Source of the DNA: Gigantopelta aegis
Taxonomy: Eukaryota > Mollusca > Gastropoda > Neomphalida > Peltospiridae
Assembly: GCF_016097555.1 (NCBI RefSeq)
Contig: NC_054711.1
Span: 29,795,962 to 29,859,961 of the forward strand
Length of the DNA stretch: 64,000 nt
Direction of reading: 5' to 3'
Numbering within the stretch: position 1 is the first letter of the stretch; the number at the start of each line of letters is the position of its first letter. The notes under the pieces were generated by a model. That model searched no databases and had not been told where the DNA came from. It saw nothing but the letters and a program-made list of their open reading frames with translations. Below are positions 19,951 to 30,790 of the stretch, piece by piece. A program made the translations under genes and the position numbers.

Positions 19951-20638
19951 AAATTGTATTAACTTAAAGTAAAGTAGGGCTAGTGAATATTTAATTGTGG
20001 CTAGTAAATTTTTTTAAAGTACTGATCCCATGGCTAGTTGATTTAAAAAAAAATGAATTCTAGAAGCCCAGAATCATCCAGTCTAGCATTACATCTTATA
20101 TATATTATATATATATAAGAGTTGGTATAAATTTTAAGTGCTCCTACTGGCAGTAACTAGTGGGAATTTCCCTATTAGCTCTCATACTGACAGTCTGTGG
20201 TTCGATTCCCCTAAGTGGAGGTTGATTTTTCTGTTACATTTGAACCGTGTTTTAAAATAATATATGTGTACTGAATGTAGTTTAAAGCACTGTTCACATA
20301 CATGTATATGCCTCTAATAGTGACAATTATAGATATCCATATACATTTATAAAAGCATTTACCATTATTAATTTTCTTTGCTATATTAATAAATTAACGG
20401 TAAAGACAATTGTTTACTATTATGCCTAAAGGATAAAAACAGAAAAACGAATATATTTCTATGTACACTTTAATAATTTAGTTTTGCTACTTGAAATTAT
20501 GTACCACTGAACATATCTGCTTTAAATTTTACTATTAAAGACGTGAACAACTACTTTTTTTTCTTTTTTTTTAATTCTTTACCGTTATATTTGCCCCCTT
20601 TTTGTGAAAATAGCCCATATATGCATATACAATTTTAC

Positions 20639-21030
20639 TTGGTTCGGCAGCAGAAATTCTAGTCTTTTCTTCACAGGTGCTGGCAGTGCTGGAATATGAA
20701 TATGTTCCATTATAAGACTCTGTTCTGGTTGAAGAATATGAAGAAGGAATTCTCTGGCTGCTGTCACGGTATGTACACGTATCTGAATCATGTACAGATC
20801 TCAATGTTCTTTCTGATGATGTTCCCGTACTATGGAATGCCCGACTTTCTGAATCTGATTCTGAATTTCCTGACTGTGCACTCTCCTCTTTCCTCGTCCA
20901 CAATTCTTCTAAACTTTCTGAACTCGAGATGGACGAAGATGTTTCAAATGTATCTGAATATGAAGCCGGTTTATTGGATATTATTGAAGACATTCTGCTA
21001 ATTCTGTTTTCTGTACAGGAGAGCACTGAG
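20639..21030 (-). CDS. Internal exon, Ser-rich region with SYSDTFETS motif (minus-strand host gene)
   Basis: The acceptor is cagattttag and the donor CCAA|gtaaaa; the 392-nt exon is open. It encodes SSIISNKPASYSDTFETSSS, ESLEELWTRKEESAQSGNSE, a Ser/Thr/Tyr-rich stretch (GTYSYSSTASTCEEKT) and ends AAEPS-like. It begins with the last base of a codon and leaves one base (A), which pairs with AT at 17118 to give Asn. A plausible alternative donor 12 nt further (AAATT|gtatat) would break the phase. This is the largest exon of the gene. Confidence 0.8.
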
Positions 21031-21210
21031 CTAAAATCTGTACCCTAGAACAGAAAAATAGCTTACATAAGCATACGACTGATAAACGGGACTTACATTC
21101 AGCTTTGTTCTCTGTGCAATTACAATTGTTTCAGCTGGTAAAATATTAAAGATTTGTGGAACATTTTCTGATTAAAATTTCCTATATTTATTTCTTATTT
21201 TTGTATGCAA

Positions 21211-21557
21211 TTAAAGGCATATTGTCACGGACCACTTACCTATTTAATGGTCTAACACAGTATTACCTGAACAAAAATAATTTGATTTGTCCCTAAATGT
21301 ACTTTATTGAACCATCTTCATAACCACCATACTCCATTTATTAATGATATTTTGTAAAAATAATTGAATTATGGCAATGGTCCATAATTCAAAAACTAAA
21401 ATTACCGAGAGGGTTGACATGGATTTCACTCCATCATGGTTCAGTTATGGTGATGCATGCAATAGCTAGATTTGGTTTCTAACAATTCATGTAATTTTTA
21501 TTTATTATCCATTTGTAGAGAAATAAGGTCCTTAAATCCGTGACAGTATGCCTTTAA
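21211..21557. mobile_element. TTAA MITE, family 2, complete
   Basis: The left end is TTAA plus AGGCATATTGTCACGGA; the right end inverted is TTAA plus AGGCATACTGTCACGGA, only one mismatch in 17. The element is 347 bp including TTAA on both sides and has no coding sequence. Confidence 0.9.
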
Positions 21558-21854
21558 CCAATATTTGTCTTTATAAAGCTATTCAATAATGCGATGTAAT
21601 TTGTATTGGTTTAATGCTAAAAGGTTCTGTGCAGCAGAATAATATGCAAATAACCGATTTATGCTATAAACCAATATGCAATAAAGTAGATTCGACTGTA
21701 TTTCGGGATATTAGGCCAGTACAGGATACGAACTTAACGACGGGACCAACGGCAATTGTCATAGCTGCAATATGAATTGCCGATGGCAGTTATTTGCTGA
21801 CAGATAAAAATTATTTTAAAATTTATTGCCGTTGGTTGAAGGACTATTCTTTGG

Positions 21855-21985
21855 GGGTTTTCATTTGTTGCAAAAGTTACCTATTTAAAATTGCTGTAGG
21901 CAAGCTCAAAATTGCTGTTGGTGAACATTTTGCTTTGGGCAAAAACATTTTAAAATTTGCAATTCTAACCTTCGCAGGATAAAGC
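21855..21985 (+). repeat. Dispersed repeat shared with 33530-33665
   Basis: Both places carry catttgttgcaaaag or a close form, then aaattgctgtaggcaa and aagctcaaaattgc-like segments in the same order. The second copy sits in the first intron of the plus-strand gene at 32.7 kb. Confidence 0.6.
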
Positions 21986-22139
21986 CGATAAAATAATAAT
22001 CATCACAGTATGTGACATTTGTATGTTTTTACCTTGAACCACGAAAACGGAACAATAAATATCAGAACATAAAAAAAAAAAAAATGTTTATCACATCGGC
22101 AAAAAGAAATAATGGAATAAAAAGGATGAATAAAAGTTA

Positions 22140-22250
22140 TGCATTCTAACTCACATATACATATACATAGATATGCATAGACATATACATAGACATAGAC
22201 AGACATACATAGACATAGACATAGACATAGACATATACATATACATATAA
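22140..22250. repeat. Hexanucleotide tract (CATAGA/CATATA)n
   Basis: About 100 bp of catatacatagacatagac-type repeats from about 22150 to 22249. Confidence 0.9.
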
Positions 22251-22376
22251 TGTACGAGTATTCAGTACTGTATCCAGAAAATGAACAATAGATGACACTG
22301 TTTGGCCATTAGACAACTTGAGCTAGCATGGGTTTAGATTTAACGTATTAATAAGGTCATTACTGATTGCATGAAT

Positions 22377-22720
22377 TTGACCTCCACTGGCTCTAAAGTT
22401 TGAACCAAATTGCAGGCCCATAGCCAATGTGGGGTCAGATGATCGGATGATCCCCCCTACTGGCGACCTTTTTTTTTCAATATGCCCCCGGACCCCCGTA
22501 AGCAACTTGGGCACTTCACATCCTCATGTGAGACACTTCATGCCTCACCATAAGCCTAAACGACCCCCATGCACCCCTCTCAAAATCCTGGCTACGGGCT
22601 TGAACTGTTATCAACTACAGGTAAGATAAATGACTCTCCTACATTTAATTACCAATAGATTTTACCCACATTCTGTCCAGACAGAATTGTAAAAAAAACA
22701 CATTACAGTGACAAACTTTG
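22377..22720 (+). repeat. Dispersed repeat interrupted by a small hAT-like MITE
   Basis: The outer repeat (tctaaagtttgaaccaaatt, ttatcaactacaggtaaga, ctgtccagacagaatt, acattacagtgacaaac) matches an uninterrupted copy at 44310-44440. The insert 22413-22602 has ends CAGGCCCATAGCC and, inverted, CAAGCCCGTAGCC, and carries C-rich interior sequence. AATTG or AACTG on either side may be the decayed target duplication. Confidence 0.72.
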
Positions 22721-23095
22721 ATAGGATCTTAATTCTAGGACCAAATTTTAAAGCATGTAATTCTTTCACCGACTGCCATTTCATACCACTGCTAATTAAT
22801 ATAATGCTGGGTTTGGTTTTTTTTTGGCCTATTTCCTGTCAAATAAGATACAAGGAAACAATAATGTGTAAAAATCATGATACACAAAACTATATTGTGG
22901 TTCGTATCTAGGTGATGAAACGTCACGGTATATACTATTTATCGTTGCAGCACTAGTTGATATCAGGGAATATAGTGTGTACAATATTAATTTTCTAAAG
23001 AACTGATTCTTAATTAAAACAATTTATACACGCAAACATATTTACAATTGTTCTGAATGGACTGTCCACTATTCACTACAGTAAATGCAGCATAC

Positions 23096-23184
23096 CTTTT
23101 TGTAACTTGACTATAATTAAAGAAATAGTAATTCCAACAGCCGCGGGCACGAAAATCATAAGAATAAGATTTCGCCTTATTGAT
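23096..23184 (-). CDS. Possible upstream exon of the minus-strand gene
   Basis: The acceptor is weak (acacatgccag), the donor good (AAAAG|gtatgc), and the 89 nt are open in two frames. The frame that matches the phase of the exon at 21030 reads NKAKSYSYDFRARGCWNYY and carries another Tyr-Ser motif. The other frame reads RNLILMIFVPAAVGITISLI, which looks like a transmembrane helix but does not fit the next exon's phase. Which is real, if either, is open. Confidence 0.35.
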
Positions 23185-23214
23185 CTGGCATGTGTTACAA
23201 GGAACTTTGGAGGA

Positions 23215-23330
23215 GGTTTGGATGGGGATCGTAAAAAAAATGCAAATTAATATATAATAAAATTATAACTATTGCAAAATTTAGGGGGGGGGGGGCCCTG
23301 CCCCCCTCCCCAAGACCCACCCCTGTGTTA
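23215..23330 (+). repeat. Dispersed repeat with poly-G, shared with 57360-57545
   Basis: Both copies contain ggatcgtaaaaaaa, attaatatataataa and cgcaaaattta or gcaaaatttag followed by 12-13 G. The 57-kb copy is longer and starts cagtggcggatcccgaaaat. Confidence 0.7.
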
Positions 23331-24090
23331 GGTCATGTGACACGCACCAAATTTTAATTAATCATCCTCCATTTTAAGTCAGTTTCTATGAGTCAAATGA
23401 ACCCAGTATTGGTACATGTAATTGTAAGGAATAAACAAAAACGACTCCTTACAATTAATGGTTTTAGGGGTTTGTAAAGTTTTGTATTTAGATACAGACT
23501 TGTCTGAACTTTATTGTTAATGACAATGTTCCTGAACTGTGATTTATTAGTGTGAAGAAAAACCTCACAAATGAAACACAAGCAAATGACAACAAATCGG
23601 ATGTTGATTGCATGAGAAAACAAACCGAACAGTCTCAAGCATAACACAGTTAGCATGCAGGCATCTGAAAATTGCGAGAATGGTCGTTTCGTTTACACGT
23701 TGTTCGCGAAAACTAATTTCGCATAACCTATTTTTTGTTTGCACAGAATTTGAAGCACCATTTACTTGGATATAATGCGATATGCAAAAAGGAAATGGGT
23801 TAACTGGATTTATTTCTGCATGACCGATAAACAGGTCATGCAGATTTTCTATTCTCAACTAGAGGCCCGAGTTAGGAACGCTAACGATAAGCATCGATCT
23901 GTTTGCCGCTTTAACATTTTTAATTGCCGTCGCAATACCGTGGTAAAATAACTTGAAACAGAACTTGACTACCATAGCAAAATGACAACAGCAAATCAAA
24001 TCATAACAATTATAAATCATTAAAGGAATACTCGCTCAAGGCTTTTGAACTGGTATGCATATTCAATGATATATAATGCACATTATTGCT
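23331..24090. other. Non-coding stretch
   Basis: No ORF with recognisable features, and no repeat I can pair within the window apart from the MITE that follows. Confidence 0.4.
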
Positions 24091-24480
24091 TTAAGGGACA
24101 TTCCCGAGTTTACTGCATTGTAAGATGTTTCCGTCTAATAAAGTATTTCTGTGATTAAACTTACATATTAAATATATTTTCTGGTTTAGAATATCAGTGT
24201 CTGTATATTCAATGTGTTTCTGGTTGTCTTAATATTTGTAAGAAGCCCAAACTGGATTTTGTCTTCAAATAATTTCGCACGTACGAAAAAAATAATAATT
24301 AGGAAATAAAATGAAAATCAACCTGGTACAAATATTAGAACGATCAGAAACATGTTTAATATACAGCCACTAGTATTCAAAACAAGAAAATATATTTAAT
24401 ACGTAAGTTTAATCGTAGAAATATTTTATTACTTGATAACATCTTAAAACATTGCAGCAAACTCAGGAATGTCCCTTTAA
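24091..24480. mobile_element. TTAA MITE, family 1, complete
   Basis: Full-length relative of 839-1229. The left end TTAAGGGACATTCCCGAGTT has lost one A and carries a C change; the right end CAGGAATGTCCCTTTAA is canonical. Confidence 0.88.
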
Positions 24481-25534
24481 TATATCAACAAGTACATTAT
24501 TTTATTTAATTATTAAAATGTGATGGCTATTATATATAATGGGCGCAGCCATTTTGTACCATCCCAGTGAATACGCCATCTGGCGAGCCGGTGGTTACAT
24601 AATATTTAATGCATCACGTCATTCTATCCCAGTAAGCCAGCTTTAAGTATATATTATTTTACAATACAAAATAAACCACAATTGTCAAAGTGTTGAAATA
24701 ACTGTATCATGTTTCAGGGGACAACACTTCAAAATCTTAGGTAATCGGAAGTTCATGTGAGTTTTACTTAACTAACCGATTGTTCGGTTACGTGAATATA
24801 GTACTCATAACCGATAAGTTAGGCCTACCTAATCCTAAAACCCTTGAACTACGATTCTGTGCTACATTGGTGCTTCAAAAACAAACTGATTTTCACTTTC
24901 ATTACTGACATATGGTACTTTTAATTTTAGAATGTAATTGCATGTTCACCACGTAACTTATTGGAGATTCTTGTGATTTTACAGTTGCGTAACCGACAAG
25001 TGAATTCTGGTTCTCATGAAATATTCTGCTGTGATGTTTTGTCCATGCAATAACCTACGGAATGAAATGATAAACGGAGTGTTTTCTTAGTTAATTGGTC
25101 TATACCAGTACTTTCAGTGGCCTCCACCTGTGATTCCTGATTGGCATGTGTATATTTGTTAGGCAGACAAGCTAGCCATTAATTACTGCCATCCAGACAC
25201 AAAATTATGTACAGGTGGTATTTTTATAACATCACAAGGTATTGGGATATACTTGCCATCCCAAAAATAATAATTAATGGACTTTATCAGCCGTCATACT
25301 TTATTACTTTAAATCATTCTGTAAAACTCTTGATTAAGTAGACTTTCCCATCTGAAATCACAGAACTGACCAATTACGTAGTCCCAAAGAAAAGAACATA
25401 ATCACTTAGGTATCGTGAGTGGTCGTTTTTGCTCCAACGTAGTCTACCAACAGGCCTATAGTGTGCATTGTTTCTTTGGGGGTTTTAAGAGAGAAAAATA
25501 CGATAACCCCATTTCGTTCTATTAATGCAAATTG

Positions 25535-25566
<32 letters not shown>

Positions 25567-26040
25567 TTTTTTTATTGTCCCAGAAGAATACGTAGTATTA
25601 GGGTTGGGGCCCTAAATCACTACTACAATACATAGCATATATATATATTAGTAGTAACATATACAGGTAATTACTGACATATCTAGTATGAAGAAATATT
25701 CTTTAAACTCCTCTAGGGCACTGATCTAAATTGAAAAGAAAGATAGAGAAAAAAGAAAAGAAAAGAAAAAAGAAATAAGAAACGAAAGAAGGAACAGAGT
25801 TACTTCGTGCATAATTGTGCATATATGACAGTATATTCATAGAGATACCCACATACATAAATGCATACACATATATATTATACATGTACATATATTCACA
25901 GTTAAATAGTTTATTATATTATCAAGTCATTTATGTTATTTTACAAGTCAGGTTGATGAAAGCAAAGCGCCACGTCGTAAATGACTGTTTGTTTACACTG
26001 TGCATACAGGAGTTGGTCGGAGCTGACATCACTTCACCCC
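24481..26040. other. Non-coding AT-rich stretch
   Basis: Holds T-runs (25551-25573), a purine-rich tract (25734-25800) and AT/CA-rich runs near 25860. No gene supported. Confidence 0.45.
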
Positions 26041-26360
26041 ATGCTGGTGGGGGCAGGATGTAGCCCAGTGGTAAAGCGCTCGCTTGATGCACGGTTGGTT
26101 TAGGATCGATCCCAGTCGGTGGGCCGACTGGGCTATTTCTCGTTCCAGCCAGTGCTCCACAACTGGTGTAATAAAGGCTGTGGTATGCATTATCCTGTCT
26201 GTGGGATTGTGCATATAAAAGATCCCTTGCTGCTAATCGAAAAGAGTAGCTCATGAAGTGGCGACACCAGGTTCCTTCTCGTTATCTGTGTGGTCCATAA
26301 CCATATGTCTGATGCCGTATAACCATAAATAAAATGTGTTGAGTGTCGTTAAATAAAACG
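26041..26360 (+). mobile_element. SINE, head B + tail 1, full length
   Basis: Sense copy: box A (TAGCCCAGTGGTAAAGCGCT), box B (ggatcgatccc), a body with aaaagatcccttgctgctaa, and tail 1 to gtgtcgttaaataaaac. It is the most complete sense example of the B head with tail 1. Confidence 0.92.
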
Positions 26361-26480
26361 GTAAGACTTCCGATCGTTCTAGCATTCAGTTCATTCAGGC
26401 TTAAGTTAGGTTTAGGGTTAGTGACAGTATTAACAAGCATGCTGGAACGTTTGGAAGTCTTTCCAATAAAACATTTCCTT

Positions 26481-27716
26481 CCTTCGCCAGAGTTCGACAA
26501 ATCCGCTAGCCCGACGCCCGTGGCTAGTGGTTTTTAAGTTCAGGCTAGTGAGAAACGCAAAACCACTAGCCCCTGCGGGCTAGTGGTTTCCCCCCTCCTC
26601 TCGGCATCGCTCGATCATGTTTTTTTTTTTTTTCTTTCTTTCTTTTTCTCTCGGCTGAAATTTCGTTTAATAAATTTGATTGTGACGTTTGTCATCGAAT
26701 AATATCAACAACGCAATCAGTATATATAATAATAATCCACTTGAGCTAGGTCTGCAAACTGCAGTAACAGGCTATCTCTACATCGTCACAGTTACAGCAT
26801 GCATTGTTTACCTTTCCCTTTCAAGTTTCTGGCACAGGAAATAAAGTCTAATGACATGCGTGTTTTGATTGGTTAGACACGTCACGTGGTAGTTAATCTC
26901 GCACATATTATGTTTTAGGCTAAAAACTTGGAAATCACCAATCGCGACGACAGGTTAATCTCAATCAAGTAAACCCCAGCCATGCTTTGAATTTCAGTGT
27001 TTGTTTTATTTACCTATTGTTTTCTAATTTAACACTTCGCTAACATGTGGTTATCGGCAATCAGGAAAACAATTTACTTTAATGGTAACCGCATATGCAA
27101 TGACTCGGCTTGGCCTATTACATGTAGTGGTTTGGATAATACGTCACAGCTGCCGATACAAGATAATACCTTTTTTGTTCATCAATTAACAACGGATTAG
27201 ATGTCGCCGTTATATTCTTTTGATATCGGTCTGACACGGAATAATGCCCTGTATTTGGCATCACCGTTCCTGGCGACATAAATAGTAGGCCCTAAATATA
27301 TAACCAACTACCAAATACACTGAACCATCTATTACCGTGTGTCACACTGTCGTACCCTCATTTAAATTTAATTATTTTGATAGTGTGTTTAGATACCAAC
27401 CAAGAGTTTGCTCAATTATTTTTCCCCGGGGGGAGGGCAAAAACGAAAACGGGACAATGACGATGGATCACACTTGACAAAAGACAAAACGTACGACACA
27501 ACAAAAAACTGAAAGTTACAACATGATTTAAGTGTTTGTTTTATTTTACTGTTATACTCGTAAATGTGTAATGTTACAAAAATTATATAAAAATCCAGTT
27601 ATAATTGATCAGGAATTTGGGCTAGTGCTTTATCTTGGTGGGCTAGTGGTTTTCACAAACCCACTAGCCCTGTGGCTAGTGACTTTTCAAAATATTTGTC
27701 ATACTCTGCCTTCGCC
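26481..27716. mobile_element. hAT-like non-autonomous element with 8-bp target duplication
   Basis: The left end is (C)AGAGTTCGACAAAT; the right end inverted is CAGAGTATGACAAAT. CCTTCGCC occurs at 26481-26488 and 27709-27716, as expected for hAT; the C at the boundary is ambiguous. Both ends also carry subterminal GGCTAGTGGTTTT and CCACTAGCCC motifs that can pair. The 1.2-kb interior has no transposase. Confidence 0.82.
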
Positions 27717-27770
27717 CCATGCTAGAATTCCGGATGCAACGAAAACAAAAGAAAATGGCTGTCCCCAGTT

Positions 27771-28223
27771 AGGTCTCACTACACAGATGTCATCTGCCAC
27801 TGAAACCCATGTTAAACCGCCCAACTTCAAACGATGATTGCCAATAGAATGGGTTCTCGTTGGCACTAACAAAATACACCATTGCGAACATACATTATAT
27901 AAACATTTATTTTCACTCCAAAATTGAGAATATTTCCCTCTCAGTTTTTTGCTATATGACCACATCTGGCTATAGTACCGGTCTGAACAGGTGGTTCATT
28001 AACCGATTCACTGCGGCTGTCACTTGCGCTATATACCCATGTCCCAAAAGGTTGATGCACAATATTACAAAATAACATGGGCAAAATACAGCCAGAATGC
28101 TTACCATTAAACATACATATTGTTTTAATTCTTCACCATTTCCTAGAAGTGAATATGTGAACCATAACATGTGTCATAATTAAGAACTATAGTGGACCGG
28201 AAGTGATCTGTGTAGTGAGACCT
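27771..28223. mobile_element. MITE with AGGTCTCACTACACAGAT ends
   Basis: An 18-base end, AGGTCTCACTACACAGAT, is exactly inverted at 28206-28223. The inside is 450 bp and non-coding. The flanks give no clear duplication beyond TTA. Confidence 0.75.
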
Positions 28224-28286
28224 TAGCAGGAATATAATCACGGTGGTTTTTTTACTAGCTCTACAAAATTACACGTTTTTCATTCC

Positions 28287-28371
28287 TTAAAGTGTCAGTA
28301 TGTGTTGGTGGTTTGAATATGCATCTTTCCAACACATAAGGCTCATGTCTGAGTCTATACTATCCCTTTAA
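28287..28371. mobile_element. Very short TTAA MITE (85 bp)
   Basis: TTAA-AGTGTCAGTATG at the left and, inverted, TTAA-AGGGATAGTATAG at the right. The ends are similar but imperfect. Confidence 0.55.
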
Positions 28372-28700
28372 TTTACGTTGAGTCTCTCGATGATTGTGTC
28401 AGTTAAAATGTTCACCGTACACGATACAGTTACGTACAAATTCATCACATTATACTTTCTTCACCAGTAAAACATTTTAATAACATAATTATACTTACAG
28501 TTATCAACTGAACATTTACATGGATATGCATAACAACACATTTGACATTATGAACTTAAAAGTAACTTGTTACCAACGTAAACATTAAAAATCACCTAAC
28601 ATTGTCCACCATTGCAGTTTTGTCTTCTCATGTAATTTCTTGGCAATGACAGTATCGCATTCTTGTGCGTTTTTACTTTTAGTGAGATGTATTCGTTATA

Positions 28701-29281
28701 GGTTGTACTATACCAAATAAAATCCCATAGGTGACCATGTTACGTTTGTGTTTAAAAAGACTATATGCAATATATCAACCAAACTATGACCCATAGATAT
28801 CAGTAGGCCTACTACAACCTCTACCTCAAAGTATTATCTTGTAACGGGAATTCCTCGATCTCTCTTGTGTAACTTAAAAACCCGTTTATTAGTTTCCCAA
28901 ATTCGATTTATCTGATCTGGCTTTTAAGGTAGCTGTTTATGATAAAGAGTTTCACTAAGGTCTAGTGCAGAAGACGAAATGAAAACACAAAATTAACTAC
29001 GTCAACGTTTATTTACACTTAACATAAAATAACACAAAACATTGATTACGAATATGATCGTTTCAGAAACCCCCTACAACCTAATAAACAAGACATATTC
29101 GAAGCTCAGGCAAACATGGCACCTTTCTGCTGCGAACGAAACCACTAATGGTTGGACTATACCAAATAAAATACCATAGGCGACCAAGTTACGTTTGTGT
29201 TTTAAAAGACTACATGCAATATATCAACCAAACTATGACCTATAAATATCAGTACTACAACCCCTACCTCAAAGTATTAAC
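28701..29281 (+). repeat. Direct duplication of about 140 bp, 450 bp apart
   Basis: 28701-28850 and 29152-29281 share gactataccaaataaaat (first copy with tactatacc), gttacgtttgtgttt and tgcaatatatcaaccaaact. The right copy is the left part of the host TTAA element that the 14.6-kb transposon entered. Confidence 0.75.
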
Positions 29282-29383
29282 TGCAGACAATGGTACCTTC
29301 CATGGCTCTACAACACCCCTAGGTTCGCACAAAATTTTAGTACTTTTTTTTTACAGGTACCCCATACATGTTCCAAGCACAAG

Positions 29384-29741
29384 CCCAGCAAGCATGCATC
29401 GTCGGTCCGATGTCGGCATTTGATCGGACATGAGCGGCTATCATCGGCAAATATTCCTACAGCGGCCCGCTGTCGGGCCGCCTTCGATTTCATTCGAAGG
29501 TGTAATATTTCCCGTGACTTGATAACACTAATTTACCAGAGGATAAAAATTATGCAGATATGTCTATATGTCATTTGAATACTAATAAGAAGAAATAACT
29601 AATACCAAAACAACCCTGAAGCGGCCCGCCAGCGGCCCAACGTCGGTGAAGAAGCAATGTTTCCTGTGACAAGATCAGACTAATTTACCAGCGGATTTAA
29701 ATAATAATAATGTTGACATGTTTATATATTCATTGGGTTAA

Positions 29742-29778
<37 letters not shown>

Positions 29779-30790
29779 TAAAATAAAAATCTAATTAAAT
29801 AAACTGCATGCCTACATTGGCCCAATGTCGGTCCGTCATCCGCCTGCCGTCGATTTCTATCAAAGCAGTGATGTTTCCTGTGACAAGATGAGACTAATTT
29901 ATTAGCATGTTTAAATAATAATAATGTAGGTACGTTATTATTTTCTTTCGATTAAAAAAAATAAATCTAATAAAGAAATTGCCTACATCGGCCCACTGTC
30001 GGCCCCGCTGTCTGTTGAAGTGGCGATGTTTTGATTCATGATATCAGACTAATTTACCAGCGGATTTAAATAATAATAATAATAATGTTGATATGTTATA
30101 TATTCTTTGGGTTAAAATAATAATAATAATAATAATTTAATTTAAAAAAAAAAAAAAATAAAATAATAATAATAATATCTAATATAAACTGCCTACAGTG
30201 GCCCCCAGTCGGTTTATCGTCGGCAGTGATGTGACAAGATTAGACTAATTTATCGGCATGTTTAAATAATAATATATAATGTAGATATGTTATTTATATA
30301 TATATATTATCATTTGATTAAAAAAAAAAAAAATCTAACAAAGAAATTGCCTACATCGGCCCACTGTCGGCCCACCGATTTTGTCTTCAAATAATTTTGT
30401 ACGTACGGAAAAAATATATTTTAGGAAATAAAAATGAAATTTAACCTAGTACAAATATATTAGAACGATCAGAAACATGTTTAATATATGGTCAGTACTA
30501 TTTTATGCAGAAAAATATATTTGGTATGTAATTAGGCTACAGTCGTCAAAAAGTCTCTGTTAGTCAAATCGTTGAAATTGCAGCAAACTCAGAAATGTCC
30601 CTTTAAATTAAATTAAATTATTAAATTAAATTAATTAAATTATTTTAAATAAAATAAAAATAAATTAAATTATGAAGAATGTTTTTTTTTTTTTTTTTTT
30701 TTTAAATAAATAAATTAAGAAACTGCCTACAGCGGCTCGCTGTCGGGCCAGCATCAATTTCTATCCAAGCAGCAAAAAATTAATATTTCC
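29384..30790. repeat. Left subterminal array of GGCC/TCGG-rich units
   Basis: Some seven units of 120-190 bp each start with a GC-rich core such as cggcccgctgtcgggcc (about 29461, 29621, 29813, 29985, 30195, 30355, 30725). They continue with tttcctgtgacaagatnagactaatttacc and AT-rich sequence holding (AAT)n tracts. A TTAA MITE fragment entered one core at 30376. The cores are near-palindromic. In CACTA elements such subterminal repeats bind the transposition protein; that role is inferred here. Confidence 0.8.
30376..30606 (+). mobile_element. TTAA MITE family 1, 5'-truncated
   Basis: Starts at gattttgtcttcaaataatt and runs to the normal right end (CAGAAATGTCCCTTTAA). The left end is missing and abuts the array core cccacc. 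Confidence 0.8.

Larger units (their letters stand above)
18210..20638. other. Intron of the minus-strand host gene, repeat-rich
   Basis: No exon was found between 17118 and 20639. It contains a palindromic MITE, an 87-bp triplication and several TGTCTTTACCGTT-like motifs (19108, 19297, 20396 inverted, 20576). An inverted pair of 27 nt, ggctattttcacaaaaaggg and its reverse, at 18581-18608 and 20587-20615 may mark the ends of a 2-kb element that reaches within 25 nt of the exon donor at 20639. Confidence 0.5.

Noticed and set aside
20145..20222. tRNA-like stretch with ggttcgattcccc (box B)
   Set aside because: Box B is good, but no acceptor stem pairs and the A box is poor and far away. It is more likely a fragment of another tRNA-derived repeat.
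26400..26425. ttaggtttagggttag considered as telomere repeat
   Set aside because: Only two imperfect units, not an array.
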